From: Carya illinoinensis
Taxonomy: Eukaryota > Streptophyta > Magnoliopsida > Fagales > Juglandaceae
DNA: 64,000 nucleotides
Direction of reading: 5' to 3'
Assembly (NCBI RefSeq): GCF_018687715.1
Contig: NC_056766.1
Coordinates: 16,866,001-16,930,000 of the forward strand
In this document: positions 20,802 to 31,774 of the stretch, in pieces
Position numbering within the stretch: position 1 is the stretch's first letter
Layout: each line of letters starts with the position of its first letter
The notes under the pieces: generated by a model
The model's input: only the letters and a program-made list of their open reading frames with translations
Told to the model about the DNA's origin: nothing
Databases searched by the model: none
Position numbers and translations under genes: made by a program

Positions 20802-23800
20802 GATATGCAAGCAACAGAACCAAATGAGGTAACTAATGGTTATTGTTTACCTGTTGTGTATGTTGACATACTCGTCGGTTTCATCCAATATTTCCTCCTG
20901 GCATGAAAAAAAATTTGAACTGAGATAACCATGTATTACAAAATTCAAAAAGAATACTCCACCATTTAAGAGGGGCTTTTCAATAGGAGTTTCAGCTGCT
21001 TATGACCAATATATTTTTTCAATTAACCTAACCCATCCACGAGAATTGAGGTCAAGCGTAACCAATATTCACTTCTTAGTACAGAAAAGGGAAAAGTATG
21101 GGTCCATGCCACACTCCTTGTGAACAGATGGGAATGGACTTCCTCTACAATAGTCATCAGCATGATCATGATAGAAAATGACTATGACAATCGTAAGGAC
21201 CAGAAGATGATTTGACCCAAGTACATGGATCCAATCTTTATGTTCACCCAGCGATGACTTTATAATGAAGAAAAGATTACCTGAAGAAGTTCTTCAATGA
21301 CGTCCTCCATGGTAATTACACCAACAACCTCTTCATTGGATGGGAACTCTGGAATTGAAGCATTTTCGATGTCCAGAATGCAATACGAACAACCTCTATG
21401 TCGCTTTTTATAAGCAGTAGACAGCGAGGTCTTCCCTATCTGTTGACCTGTATCATTCTCAGTCACACCTGTCTGAGAATCTTGTAATTTTGATTCAGTC
21501 CCCAAACTTTGAGTGGCAGAAGTAGGGCCAACATGAAGATTATCTGGTTCTACACAAAGCAGATCAATAAGAAATTTTTCAAAAGAAACAGATGCAAAAA
21601 CCTAAGATATTGAGGTATGACAAACCTATAAGGTCATATCAATCTCAAAATATTTGTAAAGACCTAAGACTGATTAAAGCAGCATTAGTTAGGCATGATC
21701 ATTCATAATTAAATCATCAACTGCGACATAGTTAATAAACACGTGGTGAAAAGGACACATACATGAGTTGTGGACTGGAAATAGTATTTAAAAGAAAGGG
21801 AAAAAAAAGAAAAAAAAAGAAATGCGAATTCAGTAGTACCACCAATGCAATTACAGGATTCGACTATTTCAGAAATCAATGGGTATGAGAAATGAAATTA
21901 AGGCGGATATGGGATGAGAGAATACACAAACAAATACAGGTCTTACACAACTATTGGCAGGATAACAGTAAATTGAATGAAGTATAAAAAGCTCAACTTG
22001 ATGTTTGGGAAAAAAAATATAGCTCAAAAATGCCTGAAAAGCAAGCAAGTTGCTAATACAACAATAGCATAAAAATATCCAAAGCTTCCTTCAGTCCCTG
22101 CTTCATAGATCCTTACCTTTACCCAGTGGTACCTCAGATTTGCCTCTGTGCTTCCTACAACTGTCCTTAAATTCAAGTTGTTCAGCCCCCTTAACTTTCT
22201 TTGCTGTCTCTTTTTTCTCATTTAGATCCTTATATACAACAGCAATGTGGCTGTGACCCTTCTGAAATTCATTTAGAATATCATATAGCGGCATCTCCTC
22301 CGAAACCCTGGAAAGATCAGTCACAACGCAAAACAAGACCATCAGAAAAGAGAATACAAAAGATATATTAGCAAATTCAACATATGCAAGACATCCACTA
22401 ACGTAAATTATACTTTCATGGTCAATATTCCCTTCGTAATCACAGGCAAAATCATGTCTTCTCTCCACAGAATATGATCTAAAAATGCAGTATAATCCTA
22501 CCTAGGAATTTTCCTTATGATCATTGTTCTCAAAGGAACTGCATCGTCTGGATCAACTGTCAACAAATTTTTAACCTGAACATAAATGGTATTAAGTTCG
22601 AGAGGATACAACAAAGAAGAGAGATCATCAAACAATAATTATGAAACATTTTTGCCATGCAAAGGAACAACATTGGCAGTACTACAAAACAATTGCAGTT
22701 TATTATGTTTTGGGGCAAACAAGGCTTAAGTTATAAAAACTCTTAGCTACGGACCATCTTGTAGGCTAACCTTTTTCTCCTAATAAGTATACATGAAGAC
22801 CTTTTATTTTACAGCATTAAGATGCAAATGAGCATCTCAATCACACCATATTTCTGTGTATGTGGGTACCACTATCTGCATCCTTCCATAACAACCATGT
22901 TCTAAGTCAAAACATACACAGTAGGTCAGATACCTTATTTCTGAAGTAACTAATCACTTGCTGAAAAGATTAGGGGTTTTTAAAAACATCTGCCTGGCAG
23001 TTTCAAGAGTACCAATCTGGTCGCTACATTTTCAATGACAATTGATCCCTTGGACTTAAGATTCAAGACAAATCAACCTTATTGTTAAAACTTTCTATTA
23101 AAGTTCAGAGTCACATTGTCTATATTTTTAAATGACTTAATTTTTTTTTTTTAAGTAATAATTTTATTCAAAGAAATAGGCATAAGCCCGAGTACACAGG
23201 ACGTAAACAAAGGAAATACCTACAACTTCCAGAAACAGAAAGAAAACAAACACCAGAAAACTAAAACAGAGTCAGGAAATTATCCACCATTACATAAGCT
23301 TTAGCCCAAAAACCCAAAGTACTCAAGAAGAAATCCCCAAATCTCCCAAAGAGTGTTCTGTATCTTTGAAGCATCTCCCATTTCTTTCGATCCATATGCA
23401 CCACATAAGACAAGGGGGAATCATCTTCCAAATACTTGCTACCTTCTTACAGCCCTTCAAACCCTTCCACCTTAAATGACTTAATCAACTTTGATTCCTT
23501 AATGGTCCAAGATTTTTGAGCACCATGGACAATACTACAGTCACAAACCAAACACTATTAAACCTCGAGTCCATGACCTGTTAAAAACCTAAACAGTGCT
23601 CCGAAACCCAACAATACAACTACATCAACCTTCGATTATGGTTTTGGAAGCTACCACTAATATTCTGTAATTTCAAGAATTACTACTGTTGCTTCTATTC
23701 CCTGAAGAAGAAGAATCACTTGCAGTTGCAGATGTGACTATTCACATCAAAAGGATTAACCTTTTGTTCAATCAGTTGATAGAAAACTTGGTATTAAGTA

Positions 23801-26800
23801 AGCAATACAATATGTGATTGGGGTCTTCCTTCTGTATTAGTGCTCTGTCACTGATTGAGAAAGGAAAGGAAGCCTTCTTGTGCTTTCAACCATATATGCA
23901 GTGTCTCTATTTATCTTTTCATTACGTTCAGCTAGTACGCTTATTTCTTCCAACAAAAAATGTTAGGAATTTACTCCTACACCAAATATAAATTGCTTAA
24001 TCCAGGTGTTTGCTCCTAGTTATATTCCTACACCAACATTACTATAGTTGTTGAATTAAAACCGTGGATGAAGCAACTTGCCAAGGAGCATTTTGGGGAC
24101 AGACTCCATGAGATGACTGTGGGCAAGGAAGAGTGATGGCAGGGATAATGATGGCTGAGACAATGCCCTAATACCTAAGGTTGATGTTGACCTTCTACTG
24201 CAAGCAGTCCCAGACCTTGGTGGGGGCGAAAATGAAGCTTAAAGGTACCTAGGCCAGCAAGGTGGGTCCTGTCACCATGAAAAGGGGGATACGAGACACA
24301 GCATAGCTTGTATGGCCCGCATGCTTGGAATGAAAGATTAAATAGACAATGTTAAAGTACAAGGGAAATATATGTAACAAAACCCAAAAAGCTATTTTAA
24401 AAGAAGTATAGTTATGCAATTATTAAGGAAGTTTGGGATAAAATATATACTGTAGCAAATATTATACACACACATCACAATTCATTTAACCTTAATAATG
24501 CTTTATCCCAATCCATATTCTTGTATGCAGGCGCAACCTACACCCTCCCACCAACCGCATTATACTTTTCGATCAACAACCTCAATAGGAGAAAATATTC
24601 CAGGACATGGTCACAAGGGCTCAACCAAATGTTTCAAGCTGGAATGACAAGGCCTTAAGAAAATATAGGCAATGTAGGCATTATTACAATGAAAATCAAT
24701 GTCAGCTTAGCACCTAAATACACAACTTAGACAATCACACAGAAGTATCTACCAGAAGTCATTAGAAGGGGAAGCACTCAACTCCTCAAGTGGAACTCAT
24801 CTGAAGACCCATTTATCTCATCAGTTCCTAACCTTAGACTAACTTCATGTCACTTCCTTAAATTCACACTTCACTTACATGCTTCGTCTGTGAGTTAACT
24901 AATCCACTGGGGAATACTCCTCAATGCCACACACTAGATCCTCGAGGCTCCCCAAGTAAAAGTTGTAAGCAGTCGAAAAGGCCAATATATGGTCTCAAGC
25001 AATCTCCTCAGACTTGCTTCAACATATGAAGTTTGGCTATGACGAAGATAGATATGTTCACACTAGAATAGTAGCCATTAGCCAAACAAAACTACTTGTA
25101 AAAACCAGCAGAGCAACATCCCGAACACCACAATGATTAGAAATACTTATAATCTTCTGAACCATTCATGCACAGACTGGCAAATATGATTAGAACATTT
25201 ATAGCTCCCATGGAAGCAAAGAGCTGTATTGCAGCAACAAAATGGGAGTTTTGTAGAATGACATAATAAAGATATACAAATAAGAACCAGGCCCAACTCA
25301 ACAGCATGCTAAACTGATTCACTAATACAATAAGGCACTCTGAGAGCCTGAGGATCTGTAACGTTAAAGAAATACAAATATAAGAGTTATGGGAGTTGAA
25401 TTACAAACTCTCTCAAAACAACCCTATCTGATCAACAAGAGAAAGATAAACTCCTATCTGACCAACAAATAAAGATACAGCTTATCAAAGATAAACTTGT
25501 CTAAGAATATCAATATCTCAATTAATGTTTGAACACAAACATTAAAAAATGGGAAAAAAGAAAAAGAACAGAAAAAATAGACATGATCATGCAAACAAGG
25601 TACATTATCAAAGCAGATGAAGAAAACATATGTAAACGTGTTATGAACAAATTTATATGCCAAGTTACGCACAAAAAAAAAAAAACCATAAACCACATCA
25701 TTCTAACAGAAGGAAATGAAATACCAGAACAAGTCCAATTATGTTCTTTTGGTTTCCAGCATAAACCGGGACTCTACTATGACCCTTTGTCATTATCGCA
25801 TTCAATGTTTCCCTGTATAGTTGAGAGAGAGAGAGAGAGAGAGAGGGTTAGAACACAATGCTTAAACATGCAGGAGAGAACTAAACAAGAATCCAGAAAC
25901 CCACAAATCAAGATTTACATCCAGATCAAGGGAAAATGCATTTGATATGGGGGTCATGGCATCTTTTGCAGTCTTTTCGGTCAATTCAAGAGCCCCAGTG
26001 ATGATAGTAGTCTCATCATGTGTTAAATCCCCGCCTTTCCCAGCCTAAACAACAAAACAGGTGTATACCATTTTACATCAGAGAACCAAGGGGAGTGGGA
26101 TATAGTCCAGCACAACGAAATGTAAGCCATTAGGTAGACGTCTATCTGGAAATAAATAGCAACTATAAAATTCCAAGGAGACGGTTTCAACATGCCTAAT
26201 GCAAACTATTTTATAACTTAAATTGCAGAAACTCTAAGGCTGAACATCATACCTCATTGCCATGGAAATTCACAAAAGTTTTGAGCTCTGCTCGCCGTAA
26301 GAGGACAGCATGTCCCTTACCCAACATCCAATCCAACATCTGCACTTAGCACTATAGCATTAATTTAAAAGAACAAAACAACAAACAAAGCTTGAACATA
26401 AGAAAAGAATATCATATACTATTTGTTTTATATAAGTAAAAATGTACAAAAAAAATCGCATATACCATTTTCCACAGCACTAAATCAAATAACCAACCCA
26501 ACTTGAACAAAACACAGTTTACAAACATATATTTCATTACAGATTTCTATTCATTCTACCTTACTAATTGGATAAGAAAGAGGGAAGAACAGCAAAAGAA
26601 GAAGACGAACTAGGGGAGCCATGGTTGCTCCAACCCTCAAGCCATAGCGAGTGCACACTGCTTGTGGCAAAATCTGTAATGAAATATACGTGTATGAGAA
26701 AAAAAGTGAGTAATAATTAGTGCAGGCAAAATACATTAGGAATCAAAATATTCACATTTTGAGTTGATGATGAACTACCTCACCAAACATGAGGATGAGA

Positions 26801-29517
26801 GTAACTGATATCAGTATTGCTGCCCATGGAGGCACTAGCTTGTCCAAGAATATGGGAAGGGTCTGAAGAGAGAGAAAAGATTTATTTTTGAAAAAAAAAG
26901 ATAATATAACTGACATGATTAACAATCTTTTAACCAATATACTCTAGCTTCCCCTAGAATCAAATGGTTACCTCCATTGCTAAGGAGTTGCCAATCAATA
27001 GTGTACAAAGTAGAAGATGCTGATTCTTTACCACTGGAAATATTTTAGCTGCCAGATTAAAAAAAGAAAAAAAAAATCACATAACTTCGTCTCTTCAGTC
27101 CAATCCATGTGACAGTTTCCTACAAACACTAATAGCTGAGGTATATGCTCATTATGCAGTGAGTCAACTCAACCAAGTGAATATACATAACGATATGTAA
27201 AATAGGCTGTGTATACGTGTATGTAAAACATATGATGGAAAGTATTTCCAAAAATTTCTGGTGTTTGGTGGAACTGAGAGATGCAACCCAAGGAAAAATG
27301 TCCCCAAGATCAAAGAAAAACTCTGTTATGGGCAGAAAATGACTTCTGCTATTGCAAAGAGGGAATGATTATTTGCCTTACTCTGTCTCACCTCACTCCT
27401 CTCTGTCTACTCAAAATTGGTTGGCATATCTAAAATAGCTAAGTGAGAGATGGTAACACCCTATGGGGACAAAAGAAACAAGGGTTAGTGTTTTGGTTTC
27501 TGATCTAGGTTTGGATTTCTTTTGTGTTGCTGAGAATATTATATCCTTTAAACATCGAAACTCAATGGGGAGCGAGGGACCCAATCAACCTGTTTATTTC
27601 CCAAGTTATTTTATTTTATTTTAGAAGCAAGCTATAAGTCTTGAGTTTTCTTTTCTTAGTTTTCTAATAACAACTAATATTTTCTCCCACACAAAACACA
27701 TTATATATTGAGAACGTTAGCTTTAAAATACAAATTTCTAGAATCACTATATAAGCATCTGAGAGGAGCAATTTTAATCCCAATGAAACTCAAGCATAAG
27801 AAGAAACAAAAACAAAATAGTGTAATTTACTTATCAAAAAATAGTTGATAAAGATGTAAACAAAAAGCATATATTCCTATATCCACACAGACAAAAAAGA
27901 GAGCATACAATGAAAATTAGTGTTCTATATTATGTATAAACTTTATATAATTAATAATTGTTCCTGCTTCGCCCTCGAATAAAACAGCGGTTATCTCATT
28001 GCTGAGATTTCGCCCTACCATAGATCCTCAACAATTCTGTATGCACCAAAATTCTCATGGACAAAGAAGGTCCATTTATGTAATGACCCAAGAAAAGTTC
28101 AAGCCACATCAAGATCGATACTCCAAAAGGACTAGTAAAGTTCACAATTGGAGCCCCCTGGAATCACTCTAAAAGGCAAGAAATTTTCCCTTGCAAGCAT
28201 TGTGGGATCCATTTACCACCGTCCCACACAATACGGAGCATTACGATGTTCCCCCTTAAATTCTAGAGGTCCTCTCGTCATTTCATTATAGGTGGCAGAA
28301 CTCAAGTCCCATGCTTCTAACTAGAGATTGGCTCTGATACTGTAATGAACTCAATGAAAATCAAAATCGACACTATTGGATTAATCAAGGTAACAATTGG
28401 GAATCATTATAAAACCAGATCCTATTCAACATCATCCTATAACTAATACTGGGTATTACACTTTAATTAATCTGCCAGCACAATCTAAATAGGAGATTTA
28501 TGAAAATTTCAAGTGCGATAATTTGGGTGAGGCAGGTGGCTAAGAGATGCTATGATTTTTGGTTTCAGATTGTTTCTGGTCAGATTAAAGGAAAATAATT
28601 TTCGGTAATAAGGATTTTGGTTTTGGAGATATGCTCCACCCAGGTCTAAGGTTTGAACCCTTGGGTGCAAACAATCTCTAGGGGCAGCGTCTATTACACG
28701 GCTCTGGGATTTAATCAAGTAAAATACATGTTGTGTTAGGACGGTCTCTAGGATTCCTTGTTATAAAAAATAGTTTCAAGTAGTAACCGAACATCAGAAA
28801 ATGATTTCATATTATCTTCAGGATTCCGACCAAATGACTTAAAATTTAGTACTTTTCCATAATATATTTTCTGGTAGATATTTTTAAGATGAAAGAACAG
28901 CCTTAACCTTCTAACTTTCTCTGGGAAGGCATTTCCTACCGAAAATCTAGTATCCCCAAGTTGTTTAAAAGAAGAATTATATAAGGTAAAATAGAATCCG
29001 TACAAAGCAATGGAAAGCAGCAAGTTCTCCGCTTGATTACATAAGGGTCCTACAAAAACCTCCACAAATAACCCATATTAATTCTTCCAAGTTCAGAAGC
29101 CCAAGAAAGCACATGGCGTGAATTATCAGCACCAAAATCTATTTACAAAATGTATTTACCCTTCATCACCAGTCCCAAAATTAATTCAGAAACCAACTGA
29201 TCGCCGTAAAAATGGAAATGAACGGACGAAGTCGTTGAGATTCACAGTTTTCTTTACACTAACTTCCACACATGCCTTTTTATGTCCAGCTTAAAAACTC
29301 AACACACAAAGGGAAAGAAAAGAGGATGAAGCTTGAGAAAGAAATACCGGCGTGTGCGCGATCCTGAGGACGACCAGACTTGATGAGGACCTCGAGGTCG
29401 ACGAGACCGAGAGACATGAGTCCAAGGGTGAGCCCAGCCATAAGCCCGGCAAAGCAAACCAGACCTATAATCGCCAGCACGTACAACGAGAACTCTGTCC
29501 CACAACACGGCAGGTCC

Positions 29518-29522
<5 letters not shown>
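19842..29522 (-). CDS. CNNM/DUF21 membrane protein with CBS domains (12 coding exons, 486 aa)
   Basis: Exons on the minus strand are 29522-29348, 27048-26972, 26862-26779, 26673-26560, 26339-26253, 26044-25905, 25812-25725, 22575-22502, 22307-22117, 21549-21281, 20897-20851 and 19956-19842. All are GT-AG with phases in register; 1461 nt including TAG. The N-terminal about 180 residues are the DUF21 membrane domain: [42 protein letters not shown], then [11 protein letters not shown]. Next come the linker [15 protein letters not shown] and the first CBS motif ([25 protein letters not shown]). The second CBS ([19 protein letters not shown] ... [16 protein letters not shown]) is split by a long variable insert of about 110 residues. 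Arabidopsis relatives are the CBSDUF proteins (At2g14520/At4g33700 type), related to CNNM/CorC magnesium or cobalt transport proteins. The substrate is inferred only. Introns 1, 6, 7 and 11 carry repeats or mobile elements. Confidence 0.92.
19997..20645. mobile_element. MULE-like non-autonomous element in intron 11 of the CBS gene
   Basis: TTTTGTATT stands at 19988-19996 and again, identically, at 20646-20654. The 649 bp between them begin GGAAAATACTATAGACACAA and end with an imperfect inverted match, the shared core being CTAKAGACACAAAA then a CCACACA block. A perfect 9-bp target duplication with inverted ends fits Mutator-type transposition. The inside is GC-rich compared with the intron and yields Pro/Ser/His-rich frames with no recognised protein. 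It lies wholly between the donor at 20850 and the acceptor at 19957. Confidence 0.8.
20764..20795. repeat. (CA)n microsatellite
   Basis: A perfect CA run of about 32 bp followed by a short TA run, in intron 11, about 55 bases from the donor of the exon ending at 20851. Confidence 0.9.
23128..23484 (-). mobile_element. 5'-truncated LINE in intron 7 with 13-bp target duplication
   Basis: TTAAATGACTTAA occurs at 23128-23140 and 23472-23484. The insert (23141-23471) starts on the plus strand with a T run, so on the minus strand it ends in poly(A). On the minus strand it translates with breaks to [19 protein letters not shown] followed by CFKDTE, the characteristic C-terminal end of plant LINE ORF2 after the zf-RVT domain, then a 3' UTR and AATAAAATTATTACTT-type tail. 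Tail, truncation and long direct repeats together make a textbook target-primed insertion. It has the same orientation as the host gene. Confidence 0.9.
24050..24345. other. Unassigned GC-richer block in intron 7
   Basis: About 300 bases of mixed composition stand out from the AT-rich intron. Neither strand gives a recognisable protein. No inverted ends, poly(A) or flanking duplication was seen. It may be a further old repeat. Confidence 0.3.
25822..25845. repeat. (GA)n run forming the polypyrimidine tract before exon 7
   Basis: On the transcript strand this is a CT run ending about 10 bases before the acceptor AG (25813-25814) of the exon beginning at 25812. The microsatellite therefore serves as the polypyrimidine tract of that splice site, and its length may vary between individuals. 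Confidence 0.75.
28079..28460 (-). mobile_element. TRIM-like miniature LTR retrotransposon in intron 1 of the CBS gene
   Basis: Two related direct repeats start TGTAATGA, at 28079 (to about 28245) and at 28341-28460. They share TCAAGATCGATACT / TCAAAATCGACACT and CACAATTGG / AACAATTGG stretches. Read on the minus strand, the right copy is the 5' LTR and is followed directly by TATCAGAGCCAATC (28328-28340 region), a primer site for initiator Met tRNA. A purine tract TTTAAGGGGGAACA (28246-28260) precedes the other LTR. Outer ends read TGTAAT...ATTACA. There is no coding space, which is the definition of a TRIM. No clean 5-bp target duplication was seen, so the insertion is old or the ends are slightly off. 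Confidence 0.65.
28602..28700 (+). mobile_element. tRNA-derived SINE fragment in intron 1 of the CBS gene
   Basis: The block GGTAATAAGGATTTTGG...ATGCTCCACCCAGGTCTAAGGTTTGAACCC then TTGGGTGCAAACAATCTCTAGGGG matches, with scattered changes, the inverted block at about 62427-62508. GGTTTGAACCC fits a pol III B box (GGTTCGANTCC type). The A box is weak here but visible in the other copy. It lies antisense to the host gene. Confidence 0.65.

Positions 29523-29563
<41 letters not shown>
29523..29563. repeat. (GA)20 microsatellite abutting the start codon of the CBS gene
   Basis: On the transcript strand about 41 bases of GAGA run directly into ATGGCGGAC, so the repeat forms the last part of the 5' untranslated region with no spacer. 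GA/CT tracts in 5' leaders are common in plants and bind GAGA-type (BBR/BPC) factors. A role here is inferred. Confidence 0.9.
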
Positions 29564-29566
<3 letters not shown>

Positions 29567-29960
29567 GGAAGAAAGATCTGCAACCGTGCGGGTTCGTCAC
29601 TTTCTTCAATGTCTCACTTTTCTCCAACTACTCTTGCCTATTACCTCTGCTTGCACTTTCAGGCAACCGATTCTACTTTGTACAGCGGTGACGCCCATGC
29701 GCCATGCCCCATGCCAACACGCTCTTACTCTTTTTTACGTCCAACCATAGGCCAACACCTTTTATTGCGATTTGGGACCCCACTATATCCCTTATTATAT
29801 GTAATAAAAATACTACTCATACTCTCTCTACCACATAATTTATTATTTTTATTATTTTATATAAATATACATATTTATACATTAATATATATTTTTAAAT
29901 AATATAATAAAAATAATAAATATATATTAACGTATAATGTAGAAAATAGAGATGTATCTT
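29564..29960 (-). promoter_or_regulatory. 5' flank of the CBS-domain gene
   Basis: The first about 190 bases are of mixed composition and likely contain the remaining 5' UTR and core promoter. From about 29800 the sequence turns very AT-rich. I could not assign a specific TATA box or start site. Confidence 0.4.
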
Positions 29961-30720
29961 ATTTCATCCGATTTGATTTTTTACAAAATTTAGAATCGAA
30001 TTTACATGCACCAGTTTTACATTTTTTTAAATCGATTACGCATCAATTATCCTTCTAAATCAGTACTCTAGTTTTACCTATTTCTGATCCTATTTTCTGG
30101 TATTAATAATATATAATATACTGATATATTATGGTATAACTATTAATTGCATTATATAATATTAATATAACTATTAATACAATAAATTATAGTGATATAA
30201 GATTTTAAAATTTAATATTATATTAATTAGTAATTTATTATATAATATAAAAATATTTTATATATAATTATATAGTATATATAAAAATTATATATAATAT
30301 AAAAAATTAAAATATATATATAAATCAGTCCGGTCTGATCCAGTTTTAAAAAAAGAAAAAATTAGAATCGGACCGATTTTAACCGGTTTTAAGAAAAATA
30401 AAATCGGTACTAAACTAAACCAAACTCGGTACCGGACAAAACCTGTCAATTCGGTCTGGTCTAATCTAGTTTACCGGTTCATCAATTTTTTTTTACACTC
30501 CCAACAAAAAATAATAAGTAAAATTCTTATGAAAAGAAAATTAAAAAGTTGTTAAGGAGACAAATAAGAAGGAATTTAGAGGATAAAAGCTTTATAATTC
30601 AAATCTTTTAAATTTTTTTATTTTTTAAAACATATTTTAAAATAGAAAAAAATGAATGAAAAAATCAAAAATCACAAAAAATATATATATATATATATAT
30701 AGACTGATTCGGTGAGTATT
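29960..30720. mobile_element. Decayed hAT-like non-autonomous element, ends not found
   Basis: It contains several ACCGGTTT, TCGGTCTGGTCT and AACCAAACTCGGTACCGG phrases. These are like the subterminal motifs of the hAT elements at 31775-32423 and 52959-56991. The middle is AT-rich and has no ORF. Terminal repeats and an 8-bp duplication could not be located, so this is a family resemblance call. Confidence 0.4.
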
Positions 30721-30950
30721 TGGAAGAAAAGATTCGATACCTCTAGCAGCACTCTATTTAATAATATGTTTATTTATTATTAATAATAATAATGAGTGAT
30801 TGGGTATATCTTTAGAACGTTGCATTGTATGCCTCGTGTAGGGTCCCTCCCTCCCAACACGTGGTCCCCAAGAAGTAAATTGGCTTTTAGCGTATCAAAG
30901 ATAATAAAAAGAAGAAAATTTGGGAACCCAAAACCACATATTCTCCAAAG

Positions 30951-31113
30951 AGTTTAACTACATACAAATATAATTACGTATTAATCTATATATTAATATT
31001 AATTTATTTATATTTAAAATTTAAATTAATATCATTTTTAATAAAATCTACTTTTTGATCAATCACATCACATTAATACACAGATTAATATACAATTATA
31101 CTTGTAACTATAT
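30951..31113. mobile_element. AT-rich foldback MITE
   Basis: The left arm TAACTACATACAAATATAAT then TACGTATTAATCTATATATTAAT is mirrored by the right arm ATTAATACACAGATTAATATACAATTATACTTGTAAC at about 31071-31110. The arms are over 40 bp with scattered mismatches and the loop is non-coding. Confidence 0.6.
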
Positions 31114-31222
31114 TTTTCCTTCTCGAAACTATGTCATTAGGTCATCAAATGGTGCAAAAGAGGTCTGCGTATTTGTCCATTGGGTGCGCAATTTGCTATT
31201 GTTCTTTGAAAAATGCTAATAT

Positions 31223-31330
31223 GCCTGAGATGAGTGATCCATAGTGCATTTGCTTGTTTTTCTATTAAGAAAATAAAACAGCATGCAAATGCACTATCGG
31301 TCAATCCTCTCGATCACTCCTCACACGCAT
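31223..31330. mobile_element. Small foldback element
   Basis: ATAGTGCATTTGC (31241-31253) is repeated inversely as GCAAATGCACTAT (31285-31297). Outside these, GAGTGATC (about 31232) pairs with GATCACTC (about 31312). The loop holds A-rich sequence. It may be a miniature transposon; no target duplication was defined. Confidence 0.5.
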
Positions 31331-31485
31331 AGTAGCACCACCTTTATTCTTTTGTGTCCTTTAGCAAATAAAAACTAATGTTTGTTTGTTCTAAATTTGA
31401 AGGCAACAAGTGTTGTTTGGTCCATGTTTTGATCAAAACACTTGCGTAGTGGCATATCACTTCAGATATTTTATAATTTTTTGTT

Positions 31486-31653
31486 GAGAAATGTTTTAAC
31501 TAAAAAGAGATTTTAGAAAAATAAATTCATAAATTGATGTGGTACGTTATTGTAAAGTTACTTTTATTATAAAGTAAATTTAATGTATCATATAAAATTA
31601 TGTCATTTTGTGAATTTATTTTAATAGGATCTCTTTGTGGTTGAGCACTTCTC
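31486..31653. mobile_element. MITE with about 55-bp inverted arms
   Basis: It starts GAGAAATGTTTTAAC and ends with the inverse of GAGAAGTGCTCAAC. The arms include AAAGAGAT and AAATAAATTCA segments and extend about 55 bp. The first eight bases equal those of the MITE at 7957. Flanking TTTTTTGTT and TTTTTTATC could be a worn 9-bp duplication. Confidence 0.65.
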
Positions 31654-31774
31654 TTTTTTATCAGGATTGCAAGCAATCGAGCAAGAGTTTAAGAGAGGGA
31701 GTTGTGGGTCACACAGCCTCTGGACAAGTGACCAAGGCAACTGCTCATCTGGCTGAGATTGTGGGACCGATACC
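31654..31774. other. Short flank with possible coding fossil before the hAT element
   Basis: A stretch reading approximately SLREGVVGHTASGQVTKAT and a few residues more runs up to the hAT insertion, and coding-like sequence resumes at 32432. I do not recognise it. It may be a fragment of an older element. Confidence 0.25.

Noticed and set aside
28649..28659. Functional tRNA gene at the B-box-like sequence
   Set aside because: No cloverleaf, acceptor stem or anticodon arm could be drawn; it fits a SINE promoter remnant.
28748..29065. 105-codon minus-strand frame in intron 1 of the CBS gene
   Set aside because: No motif, no fit to the splice frame of neighbouring exons, and no sign of an independent gene.
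29299..29750. Frames rich in Arg-Glu or Ser-Leu around the CBS gene start
   Set aside because: They come from the GA/CT repeat and from shadow frames of exon 1.
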